64,000 nucleotides of DNA from Bacillus sp. 165 (GTDB taxonomy: Bacteria > Bacillota > Bacilli > Bacillales > Bacillaceae_G): positions 248,001 through 312,000 of the forward strand of contig NZ_JAGHKQ010000001.1 of the NCBI RefSeq assembly GCF_017742235.1. Direction: 5' to 3'. Position numbers and translations under genes: made by a program. Of this stretch, positions 8,796-21,326 are shown in pieces. Below the pieces are notes generated by a model that was not told where the DNA came from, ran no database searches, and worked only from the letters and a program-made list of their open reading frames with translations. Position 1 is the stretch's first letter; each line of letters opens with the position of its first letter.

Positions 8796-9235
8796 TGCTT
8801 TGACCTCCTTATTTGTGCTCCATACTTATTCTGAACAAAAATAAAAATTTCAATAATGGAAGTATTATCCTCTAAAAACAACAGGGTGATAAATGGACTT
8901 CATGAGTCCCCTTCGCTGTTCAAACGTAGTCACTTCACTAGTACCATGTCTCAAGAGCTTTTCTACGTTTTGTTCCACATAGCTTCCTATATCATCCAAA
9001 AATGTGAATCAGAAGATACTGTAAACGGCACCTTATGCTTAGCGAGTACACTTAAAGAGGAACTTGGCACATTTTTTTGACAGGATAACGGCAATACAGA
9101 CCTGCATTTATTTCAGTAGCTGTATCTGTTTTTTAAACCCTTTGCAATATTTTCATAGTAGGGAAGCAGAATGTTTTCATCAGATGGATAATTAAACATC
9201 TTCTTGTACAAGTTATGTTATCATAATGAAAATCG
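8796..9235. other. Intergenic region without a supported gene
   Basis: About 440 bases. A 74-codon reading frame on the plus strand (8856-9080) lacks a ribosome-binding site and recognisable protein features. I see no conserved RNA. The right end holds the leu operon terminator. Confidence 0.5.
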
Positions 9236-9270
9236 AAAAAACCTTCTGTCTAGCCTACAGAAGGTTTTTT
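9236..9270. terminator. Terminator of the ilv-leu operon
   Basis: AAAAAACCTTCTGT/ACAGAAGGTTTTTT with a seven-base loop follows leuD directly. T runs are present on both strands. Confidence 0.92.
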
Positions 9271-9273
9271 CTA

Positions 9274-9846
9274 TCATGCATGCTTTTCGTATGCAGCAAT
9301 TTGTTCCTCAAATTCTAGTGTAACTGCAATATCATCTAAGCCTTGTAAGAGCTTTTCCTTCCAAACAGATTCAATTGAAAATGAATATTGCTTTTTAGCT
9401 GTTGTGACTGTTTGATTTTCTAAATTTATTTCAATGACGGCCGTTCCTTCTAAAGAAGCCAATTCTAATCGTGCTGCTTTATCTAATACGATAGGAAGAA
9501 TACCGTTTTTCGTACAATTCATATAAAAAATATCAGCAAAGCTTCCTGCGATAATTACTGCAAACCCATAATCTTGCAGTGCCCATGGAGCATGCTCACG
9601 TGAAGAGCCGCAGCCAAAATTATCCCCTGTAACTAGAATTGTAGCTTGTTTACGCTCAACAGCATTTAAAGAAAAATGAGGATTTTTACTTCGATCTTCT
9701 AAATATCGCCATTCATCGAATAAAAATTGTCCGAATCCAGTTCGCTCTATTCGTTTTAAGTATTGCTTTGGTATGATTTGATCGGTATCTATGTTATCCT
9801 GCATAATTGATACAGTCGTACCTTTATGAATATGAAATGGCTTCAC
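9274..9846 (-). CDS. leuD: 3-Isopropylmalate dehydratase small subunit
   Basis: This 190-residue subunit supplies the swivelling domain of isopropylmalate isomerase, which converts 2- to 3-isopropylmalate in leucine synthesis. [16 protein letters not shown] and [15 protein letters not shown] are the family hallmarks. The start is a GTG at 9846 behind AAAGGAGGAATACC, 23 bases inside the end of leuC, so the two subunits are translationally coupled. It is the last gene of the operon. Confidence 0.97.
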   Translation of the reverse strand: MKPFHIHKGTTVSIMQDNIDTDQIIPKQYLKRIERTGFGQFLFDEWRYLEDRSKNPHFSLNAVERKQATILVTGDNFGCGSSREHAPWALQDYGFAVIIAGSFADIFYMNCTKNGILPIVLDKAARLELASLEGTAVIEINLENQTVTTAKKQYSFSIESVWKEKLLQGLDDIAVTLEFEEQIAAYEKHA

Positions 9847-11221
9847 GGTATTCCTCCTTTCGAATATCTACAAACCTCCCGAATATTGCCGCTGCCGCTG
9901 CCATAGCCGGACTTACAAGATGCGTACGCGCCCCTTTCCCTTGTCTTCCTTCAAAATTACGATTTGATGTGGATGCACAATGTTCTGCTGCAGGCACTTG
10001 ATCCGGATTCATGCCTAGGCACATAGAACAACCTGCTTCTCTCCATTCAAAGCCTGCTTCTATAAATATTTTATCCAAACCGAGCTGCACAGCTTCCTCT
10101 CTCACACTTTTTGAACCAGGTACTACTAAAGCTCGTATCCCATCTCTCACCTTTTTCCCTTTCACTACCCACGCTGCTTCCTGTAAGTCAGAAATTCTTG
10201 AATTTGTACAAGATCCAATGAATACATGTGCTATAGAAATATCCTCCGGCTTTTGTCCAGGCTCCAATCCCATATATTCATACGCACGATGGTCATTTTC
10301 ACTTTGAATTTCAGGGAAAGCTTCATCTATACGAACACCCATCCCTGGGTTTGTTCCCCAGGTAACATACGGAGCAAGTAAAGAAACATCAATTTGAATA
10401 GTACGATCATATTGAGCATTTTCGTCAGTATATAGAAGTCTCCAATCATTTACCGCTTTTTCAAATTCTTTCGGAACATGAGGACGTCCCCTCATATAAG
10501 CAAATGTCGTTTCATCAGGTGCTATCAAACCCGCCTTGGCTCCACCTTCAATCGCCATATTACAAAGCGTCATTCTCTCTTCCATTGTCATATTCTTTAC
10601 TGTTTCACCATGGAACTCTATAATATAACCGGTACCCATGGAAACTCCATATTCTGAAAGAATATGGAGTATTATATCCTTTGCGTATACCCCCTTTGGT
10701 AACATACCCTTCAGTTCAATTCCCATCGATTTTGGCTTCTTCTGCCACAATGTTTGTGTAGCCAGTACATGTTCTACCTCACTTGTTCCGATTCCAAATG
10801 CAAGCGCTCCGAATGCTCCATGGGTGGAGGTGTGACTGTCTCCGCACACAATCGTTTTCCCCGGTTGCGTTAAACCTAGCTCCGGCCCAATTACATGTAC
10901 AATACCTTGCCTTTTATCTCCAATATCTGCAAGCTCAATTCCAAATTCTGTACAATTGTTCCTCAATGTATCCATTTGTGTTTTAGCAATGATATCCGTT
11001 ATATTCCATATATCTTTAGTAGGGACATTATGATCCATTGTTGCGAATGTTAAATCCGATCGTCTTACTTTTCGGTTTGCGAGACGGAGCCCTTCGAACG
11101 CTTGCGGTGAAGTCACTTCATGTATCAAATGAAGATCTATATACAAAAGATCTGTACCACTATTGTCTTGTACAGTAATATGCTGATCCCAAAGTTTATC
11201 CAACAGCGTTTTTCCCATCAT
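9824..11221 (-). CDS. leuC: 3-Isopropylmalate dehydratase large subunit
   Basis: This 465-residue aconitase-family subunit holds the catalytic 4Fe-4S cluster. The cluster cysteines are in FIGSCTNSR and in [11 protein letters not shown]; the active-site [12 protein letters not shown] is also clear. It overlaps leuB by an ATGA junction (start at 11221) and leuD by 23 bases, giving an equimolar LeuCD complex. The first of two consecutive ATG codons fits the GGGAG site best. Confidence 0.97.
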   Translation of the reverse strand: MMGKTLLDKLWDQHITVQDNSGTDLLYIDLHLIHEVTSPQAFEGLRLANRKVRRSDLTFATMDHNVPTKDIWNITDIIAKTQMDTLRNNCTEFGIELADIGDKRQGIVHVIGPELGLTQPGKTIVCGDSHTSTHGAFGALAFGIGTSEVEHVLATQTLWQKKPKSMGIELKGMLPKGVYAKDIILHILSEYGVSMGTGYIIEFHGETVKNMTMEERMTLCNMAIEGGAKAGLIAPDETTFAYMRGRPHVPKEFEKAVNDWRLLYTDENAQYDRTIQIDVSLLAPYVTWGTNPGMGVRIDEAFPEIQSENDHRAYEYMGLEPGQKPEDISIAHVFIGSCTNSRISDLQEAAWVVKGKKVRDGIRALVVPGSKSVREEAVQLGLDKIFIEAGFEWREAGCSMCLGMNPDQVPAAEHCASTSNRNFEGRQGKGARTHLVSPAMAAAAAIFGRFVDIRKEEYREAISYS

Positions 11222-12288
11222 TTACATCTCCCTACCAAAGCTTGCTCTTCCATTTTCTCCAATACATAATAAGTAAATTTGGATGTAGACGTTGCTCCTC
11301 CTAAATCGAATGTTCGATGCCCGGCCTTCAATACAGAAGATACTGCATTCTCGATTGCTTGCGCTTCATTATGCAATTTAAAAGACTGCTCAAGCATCAT
11401 AGCAACTGAACGAAGCATAGCAATCGGATTTGCTTTGTCTCGTCCGGCAATATCAGGCGCAGACCCGTGAATCGGCTCATATAAGGAAGGTCCCCAGCAA
11501 GAGTGGCTAGCTGATGGAAGCATCCCTAAAGAACCGGCGATTACAGACGCTTCATCGCTCAAAATATCTCCAAACAGGTTTTCCGTTACTACCACATCAA
11601 ATCGTTTCGGGTTGCGAATTAATTCCATCGCTGCAGCATCTACTAAAAGATGCTCAAGCTCCACATCTGGATAACGGCTAGAAACTTCAACGGTAACTTC
11701 TCGCCACAGTTTGCTTGACTCTAGTACATTTGCTTTATCAATAGACGTGACTTTTCTCCTTCTCGCCCTTGCCAATTTAAAAGCATAATCTACAATTCTT
11801 TCAATCTCTCGTCGCGTATATGTTAATGTATCTGTAGCTCGTTCTGCACTACGTTCCTTCGGATATGAAAAGTAAATGCCTCCAGTCAACTCTCGTACAA
11901 CAACAAAATTAACTTCCTTAACAATCTCTTCTTTTAATGGCGATAAGTGGACCGTTACTGAGTCCACTTGTACGGGACGAACATTAGCATATAATTCTAA
12001 TGATTTCCGAAGAGAGAGAAGTCCTTTTTCCGGCCGTTCAGCACCTTTCTCCCATCTTGGTCCCCCAACTGCACCTAATAAAATTGCATCACTTGCTAAA
12101 CAAGAAGTTAACGTTCGAGCTGGAAGCGACTGCCCTGTTTGATCAATAGCTGCACCTCCAAACAGTTCATCCTGCAAGTAAAATGTATGACCGTATAATT
12201 TTTCTATCATTTTCAGTACACTCTGTGCACTTTCCATTACTTCCGGACCAATTCCATCACCAGCTAGACACACAATCACTTTTTCCAT
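11218..12288 (-). CDS. leuB: 3-Isopropylmalate dehydrogenase
   Basis: This 356-residue NAD-dependent enzyme oxidises and decarboxylates 3-isopropylmalate to 2-oxoisocaproate. Motifs seen are [10 protein letters not shown] at the N-terminus, the [20 protein letters not shown] metal and substrate region, and [18 protein letters not shown] for NAD binding. The ATG follows GGAGGAACAGAG. It lies 15 bases after leuA and overlaps leuC by 4 bases. The length is normal. Confidence 0.97.
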   Translation of the reverse strand: MEKVIVCLAGDGIGPEVMESAQSVLKMIEKLYGHTFYLQDELFGGAAIDQTGQSLPARTLTSCLASDAILLGAVGGPRWEKGAERPEKGLLSLRKSLELYANVRPVQVDSVTVHLSPLKEEIVKEVNFVVVRELTGGIYFSYPKERSAERATDTLTYTRREIERIVDYAFKLARARRRKVTSIDKANVLESSKLWREVTVEVSSRYPDVELEHLLVDAAAMELIRNPKRFDVVVTENLFGDILSDEASVIAGSLGMLPSASHSCWGPSLYEPIHGSAPDIAGRDKANPIAMLRSVAMMLEQSFKLHNEAQAIENAVSSVLKAGHRTFDLGGATSTSKFTYYVLEKMEEQALVGRCK

Positions 12289-12303
12289 CTCTGTTCCTCC
12301 TTT

Positions 12304-13824
12304 TTACTGTGTAATTGTTGTTTTTTTCTTCAGCTTACCTGCTGCATAAACATATGCTCTTGCAGAAGCTTCTAGTACATCCTGTGCTACACCAAAACCA
12401 GATACTTGCATTCCATTTTGTTCTATCTCCACATGCACTTGCGCCAAAGCATCCTGCCCTTGTGTAATAGATTGAATCCGGTAATCTATCAGCCTGCATT
12501 CTAATGAAAGGATACGATCGATAGCATTATAAATCGCTTCAATGCTTCCGGCTCCTGTTGCTGCATCTTCTAATAGAATTCCTTCTGCATTTTGCAACAC
12601 TACCGTTGCTGATTGTGTACCTGTAGAAATAAAGTGGGCTTGTAAATGTTTTACTTCATATAGCTGATCCATCGAAGTCGTTTCCCCAAGTACAAGGGCA
12701 TGCAAGTCATCTTCTGTAATTTCTTTTTTTCGATCTGCCAACTGTTTAAACGCATGGAACGCACGATCCCGTTCTTCCTCACTCAATGAGTATCCAAGCC
12801 CCATCATACGCTCTGTAAATGCATGTCTTCCTGAATGTTTTCCAAGAACTAATTGGTTTGTCGTTTCTCCAACAAGTTCAGGAGATATGATTTCATATGT
12901 AGTCGCTTCTTTTAGTACTCCATCTTGATGAATACCTGATTCATGAGCAAATGCGTTAGCTCCTACAACCGCTTTATTTTTTGGAACAATCATACCTGTT
13001 AGACGGCTGACCAGCTTGCTTGTATGTTTAATCTCTTTTAATTTCAAATCAGAATCAACATTGTAGTAATCCTTGCGAATATGGAGTGCAACAGCTACTT
13101 CTTCCAAAGCAGCATTTCCAGCACGCTCCCCAATACCGTTAATAGTCCCCTCCACCTGCAACGCTCCACTTTCAATAGCTGCAAGTGAATTTGCAACCGC
13201 CATACCCAGGTCATCATGACAATGACAAGAAAAAATAGCATTATTATAGGAAGGAACATTATTTTTTAAATATTTAAACAATCGGTAATATTCGTTCGGA
13301 TTTGTATAGCCTACTGTATCTGGAATATTAATAACATCCGCTCCGCACTGAATGGCCTCCTCTAATACTTCTGCCAAAAAAGCATAATTACTGCGGGTTG
13401 CATCTTCCGCGGAAAATTGAACGACAGGAAACAGTGATTTGCAAAGTCGAACAGAACGGCGAACTGTTTCCAATACCTCTGTTCTAGACATTTTCAACTT
13501 GTACTTCATATGAATATCGCTTGTAGCCAAAAAGGTATGAATTCTCGGCTGAGCCCCCTCCTTTAACGCTTCATAAGCCATGCGAATATCTGACTCTTTT
13601 GCACGTGCCAAGCTCATGACAGAAGCATTTTTAATTGTGCGCGCAATTTGCTGAACAGATTGAAAATCACCTGGGGAAGCGGCTGCAAAGCCCGCTTCCA
13701 TGATATGAATCCCCAAACGTTCCAACTGTTTAGCAATCTGAAGCTTTTCCTGTTGATTCAGGTTGACACCTGCTGATTGCTCACCATCCCGAAGAGTGGT
13801 ATCCATAAACTGGATTGTTCTCAT
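12304..13824 (-). CDS. leuA: 2-Isopropylmalate synthase
   Basis: This 506-residue enzyme condenses 2-oxoisovalerate with acetyl-CoA, committing carbon to leucine. The TIM-barrel domain starts [19 protein letters not shown] and contains the metal ligands in [13 protein letters not shown] and NGIGERAGN. The C-terminal 130 residues form the LeuA dimer regulatory domain, which in the family gives feedback inhibition by leucine. The ATG follows GGAGG and lies directly after ilvC (spacing 2 bases), marking the ilv-to-leu junction of the operon. Confidence 0.97.
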   Translation of the reverse strand: MRTIQFMDTTLRDGEQSAGVNLNQQEKLQIAKQLERLGIHIMEAGFAAASPGDFQSVQQIARTIKNASVMSLARAKESDIRMAYEALKEGAQPRIHTFLATSDIHMKYKLKMSRTEVLETVRRSVRLCKSLFPVVQFSAEDATRSNYAFLAEVLEEAIQCGADVINIPDTVGYTNPNEYYRLFKYLKNNVPSYNNAIFSCHCHDDLGMAVANSLAAIESGALQVEGTINGIGERAGNAALEEVAVALHIRKDYYNVDSDLKLKEIKHTSKLVSRLTGMIVPKNKAVVGANAFAHESGIHQDGVLKEATTYEIISPELVGETTNQLVLGKHSGRHAFTERMMGLGYSLSEEERDRAFHAFKQLADRKKEITEDDLHALVLGETTSMDQLYEVKHLQAHFISTGTQSATVVLQNAEGILLEDAATGAGSIEAIYNAIDRILSLECRLIDYRIQSITQGQDALAQVHVEIEQNGMQVSGFGVAQDVLEASARAYVYAAGKLKKKTTITQ

Positions 13825-13826
13825 TT

Positions 13827-15377
<1,551 letters not shown>

Positions 15378-15381
<4 letters not shown>

Positions 15382-17078
15382 TCCCCCACTCCCTCCATTT
15401 CATGAACACCTTTACCAGGCGCTACCATCGGCATAACTTTCTCTGATTGTATAACCCGGCAGTCAATAACAATAGGTCCTTCATAGGCAATAGCTTGGCG
15501 CAACTCTTCTTTCGCCGTTTTTGGGTTTTCTATACGAATCCCCTTAATCCCATAAGCTTCTGCCAACGCGACAAAATCCGGCTGACACTGGAGAATCGAA
15601 TGTGAATATCTTTTGTTATAAAATGACTCTTGCCATTGGCGAACCATTCCAAGTGCTTCATTATTAATAATGAGAACCTTGATTGGAAGATTATGTTCTT
15701 TTACAACACTTAATTCTTGCAACGTCATTTGAAAACCGGCATCCCCCACTACTGCAACAACAAGTTCATCCTGTTTAGCAAATTGTGCTCCAATAGCGGC
15801 CGGAAATCCAAAGCCCATCGTTCCCAATCCTCCCGACGTCACCCATTTATCCGGTTCAGTCAGGAGATAGTACTGAGCAGCCCACATTTGATGCTGTCCT
15901 ACATCTGTAGTGATAATAGCTTTTCCCTCTGTCACCTCATACAGCATTTTCAAAGCCGCCTGAGGTTTAATTGCTGTTTCATCGTCTTCATATGAAAACG
16001 GGTATTTTTCTTTTCGCTGTTTTTGTAATCGAAGCCACACATCGTGATTTCTCTTAACATCTTCAGATTCTAACAACATCTCTAATGCACGTTTTGCTGT
16101 GCCCACAATTGGGATTTCTGTGGGGACGTTTTTTCCGATTTCAGCCGGATCAATATCGATATGTGCTACCACAGCATTTGGAGCAAAATGCTGTAAATTT
16201 CCTGTAAGACGATCATCAAAACGAGCTCCGAAATTAATCAATAAGTCGCATTCATGTAAGGCCATATTCGCAGAGTATGAGCCATGCATCCCTCCCATTC
16301 CTAAGAAAAGCGGATCTTCCGGTGGAAATCCTCCCAATCCAAGAAGGGTATGAACGACTGGAATTTGGTACATTCGTGCAAACTCTGTCAGCTCTTTTGA
16401 TGCTTTGGCATGCAGTACACCTGCTCCAGCTAAAATTACTGGTTTTTGAGCCTGCCTCAGTGCATGGAGCAGCTTTGCAATTTGCAGTCGATTCGGTTCG
16501 TACGTCGGCTGGTACCCCGGCAAGCTCATTTCTACCTTTTCTGTACGTAATCCGGATTCTACTACCATGTTTTTAGGCAAATCAATGACGACAGGACCTG
16601 GTCTCCCAGTAGAAGCGATATGAAAGGCTTCTTTTATAATGCGTGGTAAATCAGATACTTTCCTTACTTGGTAATTATGTTTTGTGACTGGCATTGTCAA
16701 ACCTATCACATCAGCTTCCTGAAATGCATCTGTCCCAATCACAGTTGTTGCTACTTGCCCTGTAAAAACAACTAAAGGCAAAGAATCCATCATCGCATCT
16801 GTTAACCCGGTAATAATATTTGTCGCACCTGGTCCACTAGTTGCAATAACCACCCCCGGTTTTCCAGTAACACGGGCATACCCTTCAGCGGCGTGTATAG
16901 CACCCTGTTCATGTCTTGTTAATACATGGGGAATGTCACAATCATACAGAGCATCGTACAAAGGAAGTACAGCTCCCCCTGGATATCCGAAAATGATTTC
17001 TACACCTTCTTCTTGCAGAGCCTCTAGTAAAAGAGCGGCTCCAGCAGCTGTCTTTTCCTTTGTTTGTTGTAGTGACAT
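15378..17078 (-). CDS. ilvB: Acetolactate synthase large subunit
   Basis: This 566-residue thiamine diphosphate and FAD enzyme makes acetolactate or acetohydroxybutyrate. [15 protein letters not shown] and the cofactor-activating glutamate in [15 protein letters not shown] lie in the N-terminal domain. The ThDP/Mg motif starts [13 protein letters not shown] and ends [10 protein letters not shown]. The ATG follows GGAGGTTAGTAACA. It is the first gene after the T-box leader, so it opens the T-box-controlled ilvBHC-leuABCD segment. Confidence 0.97.
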
Positions 17079-17106
17079 TGTTACTAACCTCCTACATTTT
17101 TTTACG

Positions 17107-17158
17107 TAAAAAAAATCTTTCGCCCATGCTTAATCTAAGCAAAAGGGGCGAAAGATTC
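17107..17158 (-). terminator. T-box terminator before ilvB
   Basis: A 12-bp stem AATCTTTCGCCC/GGGCGAAAGATT followed by a run of eight T residues on the minus strand. It partly overlaps the T-box motif used by the alternative antiterminator. Confidence 0.92.
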
Positions 17159-17352
17159 GCGGTACCACCCTTCTTCGCAAGATATATCTTGCCTCAACGA
17201 CTCTATAGAGTCCAGCCTATAACGCGGCTTACGTCTAAGCCTTTGCCAAGTGACATTCAGCTTAGCACTCAAGGGCGATGTTCATCAGCGTGAACCATCG
17301 GTTTCCACCAGCCACCGACTCTCTGTTAGGCTTCACAGCTAACTACTCCTCC
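17107..17352 (-). promoter_or_regulatory. T-box leader, likely isoleucine-specific (AUC specifier)
   Basis: The minus strand contains GGGTGGTACCGCG (17170-17158), the conserved T-box that pairs with the tRNA acceptor end, followed by the terminator. Upstream lie an AGAGAG start of stem I and a GATGAACATCGCCCTTGAG segment. Aligned by hand to the glyQS T-box specifier loop (GGC, one purine, eight bases ending CTTGAG), the specifier here is ATC (17279-17277), an isoleucine codon. Uncharged tRNA-Ile would then permit readthrough into ilvB-leuD. The specifier call is an inference. Confidence 0.9.
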
Positions 17353-17368
17353 CCGTCAACGCTTTATG

Positions 17369-19036
17369 TTATACTTTCAAAACCCCTCCGGTATTAGCAC
17401 TTGTTACAAGCTTCGCATAACGTGCCAAATAACCGTTTTTCACCTTTGGAGCTGGAAAAATAAATCCTTGCTTTCTCTTTTCTAATACTTCGTCTGAGAC
17501 ATCAAGATGAATCGTTCTCGCTTCCAAGTTGATAATAATCGTATCTCCATCTTCTATGTAAGCAATTGGTCCTCCTTCCGCAGCTTCTGGAGATACATGA
17601 CCGATGGCGATTCCTCTTGTAGCTCCCGAGAAGCGTCCGTCTGTCAGCAAAGCTACTTTTGTTCCGAGTCCTCTTCCAACAATAGCAGAGGTTGGAGCCA
17701 GCATCTCAGGCATACCTGGCCCCCCTTTTGGTCCTTCATATCGAATTACTACCACATGTCCTTCTTTCACAATCCCTCCATGAATAGCAGCTACTGCTTC
17801 ATCATGAGAGTTAAAACAAATGGCTTCCCCAATAAAGGTTTGAATCGCTGGATCTACTGCTCCCACTTTAATTACCCCACCATGCGGAGCAACGTTTCCA
17901 AACAGAATCGATAATCCCCCTGTTTTACTATAAGGATCCTCCTTTGAACGAATAACCTTCGTATTTGTAATCTCAGCTTCTTGTACGTTTTCTTCAAGTG
18001 CTTTTCCTGTAATTGTAATTCTCTCCGGATGAATAGCTCCTGGAATCGAAGCTAATTCCTTTATAATAGAAGAGACCCCCCCAGCCAAATGGACATCATG
18101 CATGGAGTAATGAGACGCAGGACTAATTTTTGCTAAATAAGGTACTCGTTCAGCAACTTGGTTAATCCGCTGCATATCATATTCAATTCCTGCTTCATTT
18201 GCTATGGCCAACATATGTAACACCGTATTCGTAGATCCTCCCATGGCCATATCAAGAGCGAATGCATCATCAATAGCTTCTTTTGTAATGATGTCACGCG
18301 GCTTGATATCTTTTTTAATAAGATCCATCAAATGAAATGCCGCTTGATAAATCAAGTCGTGACGCTCTTTACTGGTTGCAAGCATCGTACCATTTCCCGG
18401 AAGAGCAACACCGAGCATTTCCATAATGGTATTCATAGAATTTGCCGTAAACATTCCGGAACAAGAACCGCAAGTCGGACAGGCTAAACGCTCAATTTCT
18501 AACAATTCAGCTAAGCTCATTTTACCGGATTTGTGAGCTCCGACCCCTTCAAATACAGATACAAGAGAAAGAGGTGTTCCATCCTCCTTAGCTCCCGCTT
18601 CCATCGGTCCTCCTGAAACAAATACAGCAGGGACGTTTGTTCGTACAGCTGCCATGAGCATCCCCGGTGTAATCTTGTCACAGTTTGGCATATAGAAAAC
18701 TCCATCAAACCAATGAGCATTGATTACGGTTTCCGCTGCATCTGCAATAATTTCCCGGCTAGGGAGCGAATAACGCATCCCGATATGCCCCATAGCAATT
18801 CCATCATCTACCCCTATAGTGTTAAATTCAAACGGTACTCCACCCGCTTCACGAATTGCAGCTTTTGCTACATCCGCCAGCTCACGTAAATGAATATGTC
18901 CTGGCACAATGTCAATATATGAATTACATATTGCAATAAAAGGTTTATCAAAATCTTCAGGCTTTACTCCCGCTGCATATAGCAAGCTGCGATGTGGCGC
19001 TCTATCCACCCCTTGTTTAATCATATTGCTTCGCAA
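17369..19036 (-). CDS. ilvD: Dihydroxy-acid dehydratase
   Basis: This 555-residue Fe-S dehydratase makes 2-oxo acids for valine, isoleucine and leucine. Cluster ligands lie in [11 protein letters not shown] and [25 protein letters not shown] and GGPGMPEML are also clear. The start is a TTG at 19036 giving [19 protein letters not shown], which lines up with the family N-terminus and has GGGGGAGAG six bases upstream. It lies 12 bases after ilvE; the T-box leader follows its stop codon. Confidence 0.96.
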   Translation of the reverse strand: MRSNMIKQGVDRAPHRSLLYAAGVKPEDFDKPFIAICNSYIDIVPGHIHLRELADVAKAAIREAGGVPFEFNTIGVDDGIAMGHIGMRYSLPSREIIADAAETVINAHWFDGVFYMPNCDKITPGMLMAAVRTNVPAVFVSGGPMEAGAKEDGTPLSLVSVFEGVGAHKSGKMSLAELLEIERLACPTCGSCSGMFTANSMNTIMEMLGVALPGNGTMLATSKERHDLIYQAAFHLMDLIKKDIKPRDIITKEAIDDAFALDMAMGGSTNTVLHMLAIANEAGIEYDMQRINQVAERVPYLAKISPASHYSMHDVHLAGGVSSIIKELASIPGAIHPERITITGKALEENVQEAEITNTKVIRSKEDPYSKTGGLSILFGNVAPHGGVIKVGAVDPAIQTFIGEAICFNSHDEAVAAIHGGIVKEGHVVVIRYEGPKGGPGMPEMLAPTSAIVGRGLGTKVALLTDGRFSGATRGIAIGHVSPEAAEGGPIAYIEDGDTIIINLEARTIHLDVSDEVLEKRKQGFIFPAPKVKNGYLARYAKLVTSANTGGVLKV

Positions 19037-19048
19037 GAAACTCTCCCC

Positions 19049-19945
19049 CTATAATACGACTTGATCTTCTGCATAAATTTTTTCACCGTCTCGTACGACA
19101 AGCTTTCTAAACTCTTCTAGTAAACGATTTGTATGAACTCCAGGCTTTCCATGGCCAATTGTTCTGCCATCCACCTGTGTTACTGCAATTACCTCTGCTG
19201 CTGTGCCTGTTAAGAACACTTCATCTGCTATGTATACATCATGGCGTGTAAATAACTCTTCCCGCACCTCATACCCGAGTTTTTCTCCAATCTCCATAAT
19301 CGTATTTCGAGTAATTCCCTCTAATGCACCCGCTGAACTGGGTGGTGTAATCAATTGCTTTCCTTTCACGATGAAAATGTTATCTCCTGAACCTTCAGCC
19401 ACATACCCTTGTTCATTAAGCATTAATGCTTCTTGTACCCCTGCCAGTTTTGCCTCAATTTTCACAAGAATATTATTTAAATAATTTAATGATTTCACTT
19501 GTGGACTTAGTACATCCGGCCGGTTTCTTCTTGTTGCCACTGTAATAATAGGAATACCTGTTTCATAATAATGAGCTGGAAACAAGGCCAGTTGCTCTGC
19601 TATGATAACAACGTTCGGTCTCGGACAAGTAGAAGGATCCAATCCAAGATTTCCATCTCCTCGCGATACAACCAAACGAATATAGCCGTCTGATAATGCA
19701 TTTCTTTGAATCGTTTCTACCACTGCTTTCATTAATTCCTCTAATGTATATGGAATTTCTAATAAAATTGATTTTGCAGATTCATACAAACGAACAAGGT
19801 GCTCCTTTAAACGAAATACGTTGCCGCTGTACAAGCGAATGCCCTCGAATACGCCATCTCCATATAAATATCCGTGATCATAAACGGATACTTTTGCTTC
19901 GTCCTTTCTTACAAATTTTCCGTTAAGAAAAATTAATTGCTCCAT
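19049..19945 (-). CDS. ilvE: Branched-chain amino acid aminotransferase
   Basis: This 298-residue fold-type IV PLP enzyme carries out the last step of valine, isoleucine and leucine synthesis. The YDHGYLYGDGVFEGIR region, the PLP lysine in PQVKSLNYLNN, and the phosphate-binding GALEGITRNT are all present, followed by EVFLTGTAAEV. The length is typical. The ATG follows AGGGGGATTTTAAGCT. It is the promoter-proximal gene of the operon, downstream of a promoter with a CodY-like box. Confidence 0.95.
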   Translation of the reverse strand: MEQLIFLNGKFVRKDEAKVSVYDHGYLYGDGVFEGIRLYSGNVFRLKEHLVRLYESAKSILLEIPYTLEELMKAVVETIQRNALSDGYIRLVVSRGDGNLGLDPSTCPRPNVVIIAEQLALFPAHYYETGIPIITVATRRNRPDVLSPQVKSLNYLNNILVKIEAKLAGVQEALMLNEQGYVAEGSGDNIFIVKGKQLITPPSSAGALEGITRNTIMEIGEKLGYEVREELFTRHDVYIADEVFLTGTAAEVIAVTQVDGRTIGHGKPGVHTNRLLEEFRKLVVRDGEKIYAEDQVVL

Positions 19946-20027
19946 AGCTTAAAATCCCCCTATTTCGTTTTGCTTCACCTTTACCTATTCTTGATTTCCT
20001 ATAAATTGAATTCGTTTGCTTTTTTAT

Positions 20028-20056
20028 AGTTTACGCTTGTGTTCCAAAGAAATCAA
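20028..20056 (-). promoter_or_regulatory. ilvE: Probable promoter of ilvE-ilvD
   Basis: On the minus strand TTGATT (20056-20051) and TAAACT (20033-20028) are separated by exactly 17 bases. They lie about 85 bases upstream of the ilvE start. Confidence 0.6.
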
Positions 20057-20059
20057 AAT

Positions 20060-20074
20060 AATTTTTTGAATATT
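20060..20074. promoter_or_regulatory. CodY-like operator upstream of ilvE
   Basis: AATTTTTTGAATATT differs from the CodY consensus AATTTTCWGAAAATT at two positions. It lies three bases upstream of the proposed -35, where CodY bound to isoleucine or valine and GTP would block the promoter. CodY control of ilv-leu genes is established in Bacillus; the site here is a match by eye. Confidence 0.65.
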
Positions 20075-20356
20075 TAAAAAATTTAAACTTTACGAGAAGG
20101 TTTAGTTCCTTGTCAGATCAACATTGTTAACGTTTACAAGAAATCAAAAAAATCTTTTCGACAAAACTCGTGTAAAAAAACCTGTAATTTTTAAGAAGGA
20201 ATTCATAAAAAGAATGCGAATCTATGTTAGCTAATAAACAGGCGTTTTGTTTGCAGTAAAATGATTGTCCACTGCAAATAACAAGAATAATAGGTGTCAT
20301 AGTAAAAAAAGATGCGACATACTACTATTCTTAAAAAGCTTAAGGAGGAATTGCAC

Positions 20357-20611
20357 ATGGCAAGCTTACAAATCAAAGGATCGAAAGAAGAAGTAATGGA
20401 GATGTTAAAATTATTTGACTTAATGGACACAAAAGGATTTTGCAAGTTAGAAAGCTACGTAGAGCTTTACCCATATTCAGAATCAGAACAGGAGGATTAC
20501 AGAAGTCTATTTATGGCTTCCATTGATGTGCACTCTAATAACGCAGAAATAAAAGATGTATTAAATGACTATCTTGTAAGCCAAATGCTTACAGGTGTAT
20601 ATAACGATTGA
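20357..20611 (+). CDS. Conserved small protein of unknown function
   Basis: This is an 84-residue acidic soluble protein. I chose the ATG at 20357 because TTAAGGAGGAATTGCAC precedes it; the in-frame extension upstream has no such site. It begins MASLQIKGSKEEVMEMLKLF, reminiscent of small beta-alpha-beta Bacillus proteins such as the DUF3970 group, but I do not claim membership. No signal peptide or membrane segment. It stands alone, divergent from ilvE. Confidence 0.7.
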   Translation: MASLQIKGSKEEVMEMLKLFDLMDTKGFCKLESYVELYPYSESEQEDYRSLFMASIDVHSNNAEIKDVLNDYLVSQMLTGVYND

Positions 20612-21326
20612 TTAGTCTAAAATTGCAATAATACTTAATACGAACAAAACAAAGTATGAGAATATATCGTGGTATAACCCTTTCACTCTGTGAAATATTA
20701 ATTTATGACTGGAATTCAAAATGTTATAACAGTAGGTTCTGCAATCGAGCCAACCGGCTTAAGCGCAGAATAAGTTTGTCAACAGGTAGAAAGTGAGTGT
20801 CAATAGTACCAAAGTATACGAGGAGCTATGCTTATGTTTCCGTCGTCATAAAATATAGAAAATCCCGATTCTGTACAGAATCGGGATTTTTATCATACCC
20901 TAACGGGAAAGTAACATGTTTTGAGTACTCTCGTGATGAAGCCCTGCCTCTCTTTCATCGCTGCGGCTCCTCTGACCGCTCCTGCAAGAAGCTAGCATGA
21001 GGGAATTCATTTCACTTCTTTACTTACCTGCACGAACGTTTGCAAAAGCTGTTAAAGTTGCTGACTACTATAAATAGCCCGATCAGTAACATCCTTTCCG
21101 TTTCGTACACGTATAAATTATTTTCAATGCATACTAGCTTATTTGGAATACTATAACATCATCATTTATCTTATGACTGAGACACAATTAATAATTATAC
21201 CAAAAACAAAATAAAAGTCAATACAATAAGATATTTTTTCATCCTACCTAGTATTATTTATTATTCATAAAAAATGAAAAAGGATTCATATTAAGAAGAG
21301 ACCATTCAAAAGAGCGGGTGAAATCC
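20612..21326. other. Intergenic region with one hairpin, no supported gene
   Basis: About 700 bases without a convincing gene on either strand. The strong hairpin at 20859-20893 suggests that a transcript ends there. A 22-codon frame at 20704-20772 lacks a ribosome-binding site. The stretch 20900-21080 is richer in GC than its surroundings and may be degraded coding DNA, but no protein could be recognised. Confidence 0.5.
20859..20893 (+). terminator. Terminator hairpin
   Basis: AAAATCCCGATTCTGT is followed by its perfect inverse repeat ACAGAATCGGGATTTT and a T run on the plus strand. The transcript it ends is not identified; the nearest plus-strand gene ends 250 bases upstream. Confidence 0.75.

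Noticed and set aside
8856-9080. 74-codon plus-strand frame beginning MEVLSSKNNR
   Set aside because: No ribosome-binding site, no recognisable domain, and no typical start context. Kept only as a note in the intergenic entry.
20704-20772. 22-codon frame MTGIQNVITVGSAIEPTGLSAE
   Set aside because: The peptide looks protein-like but there is no ribosome-binding site and no continuation in neighbouring frames.
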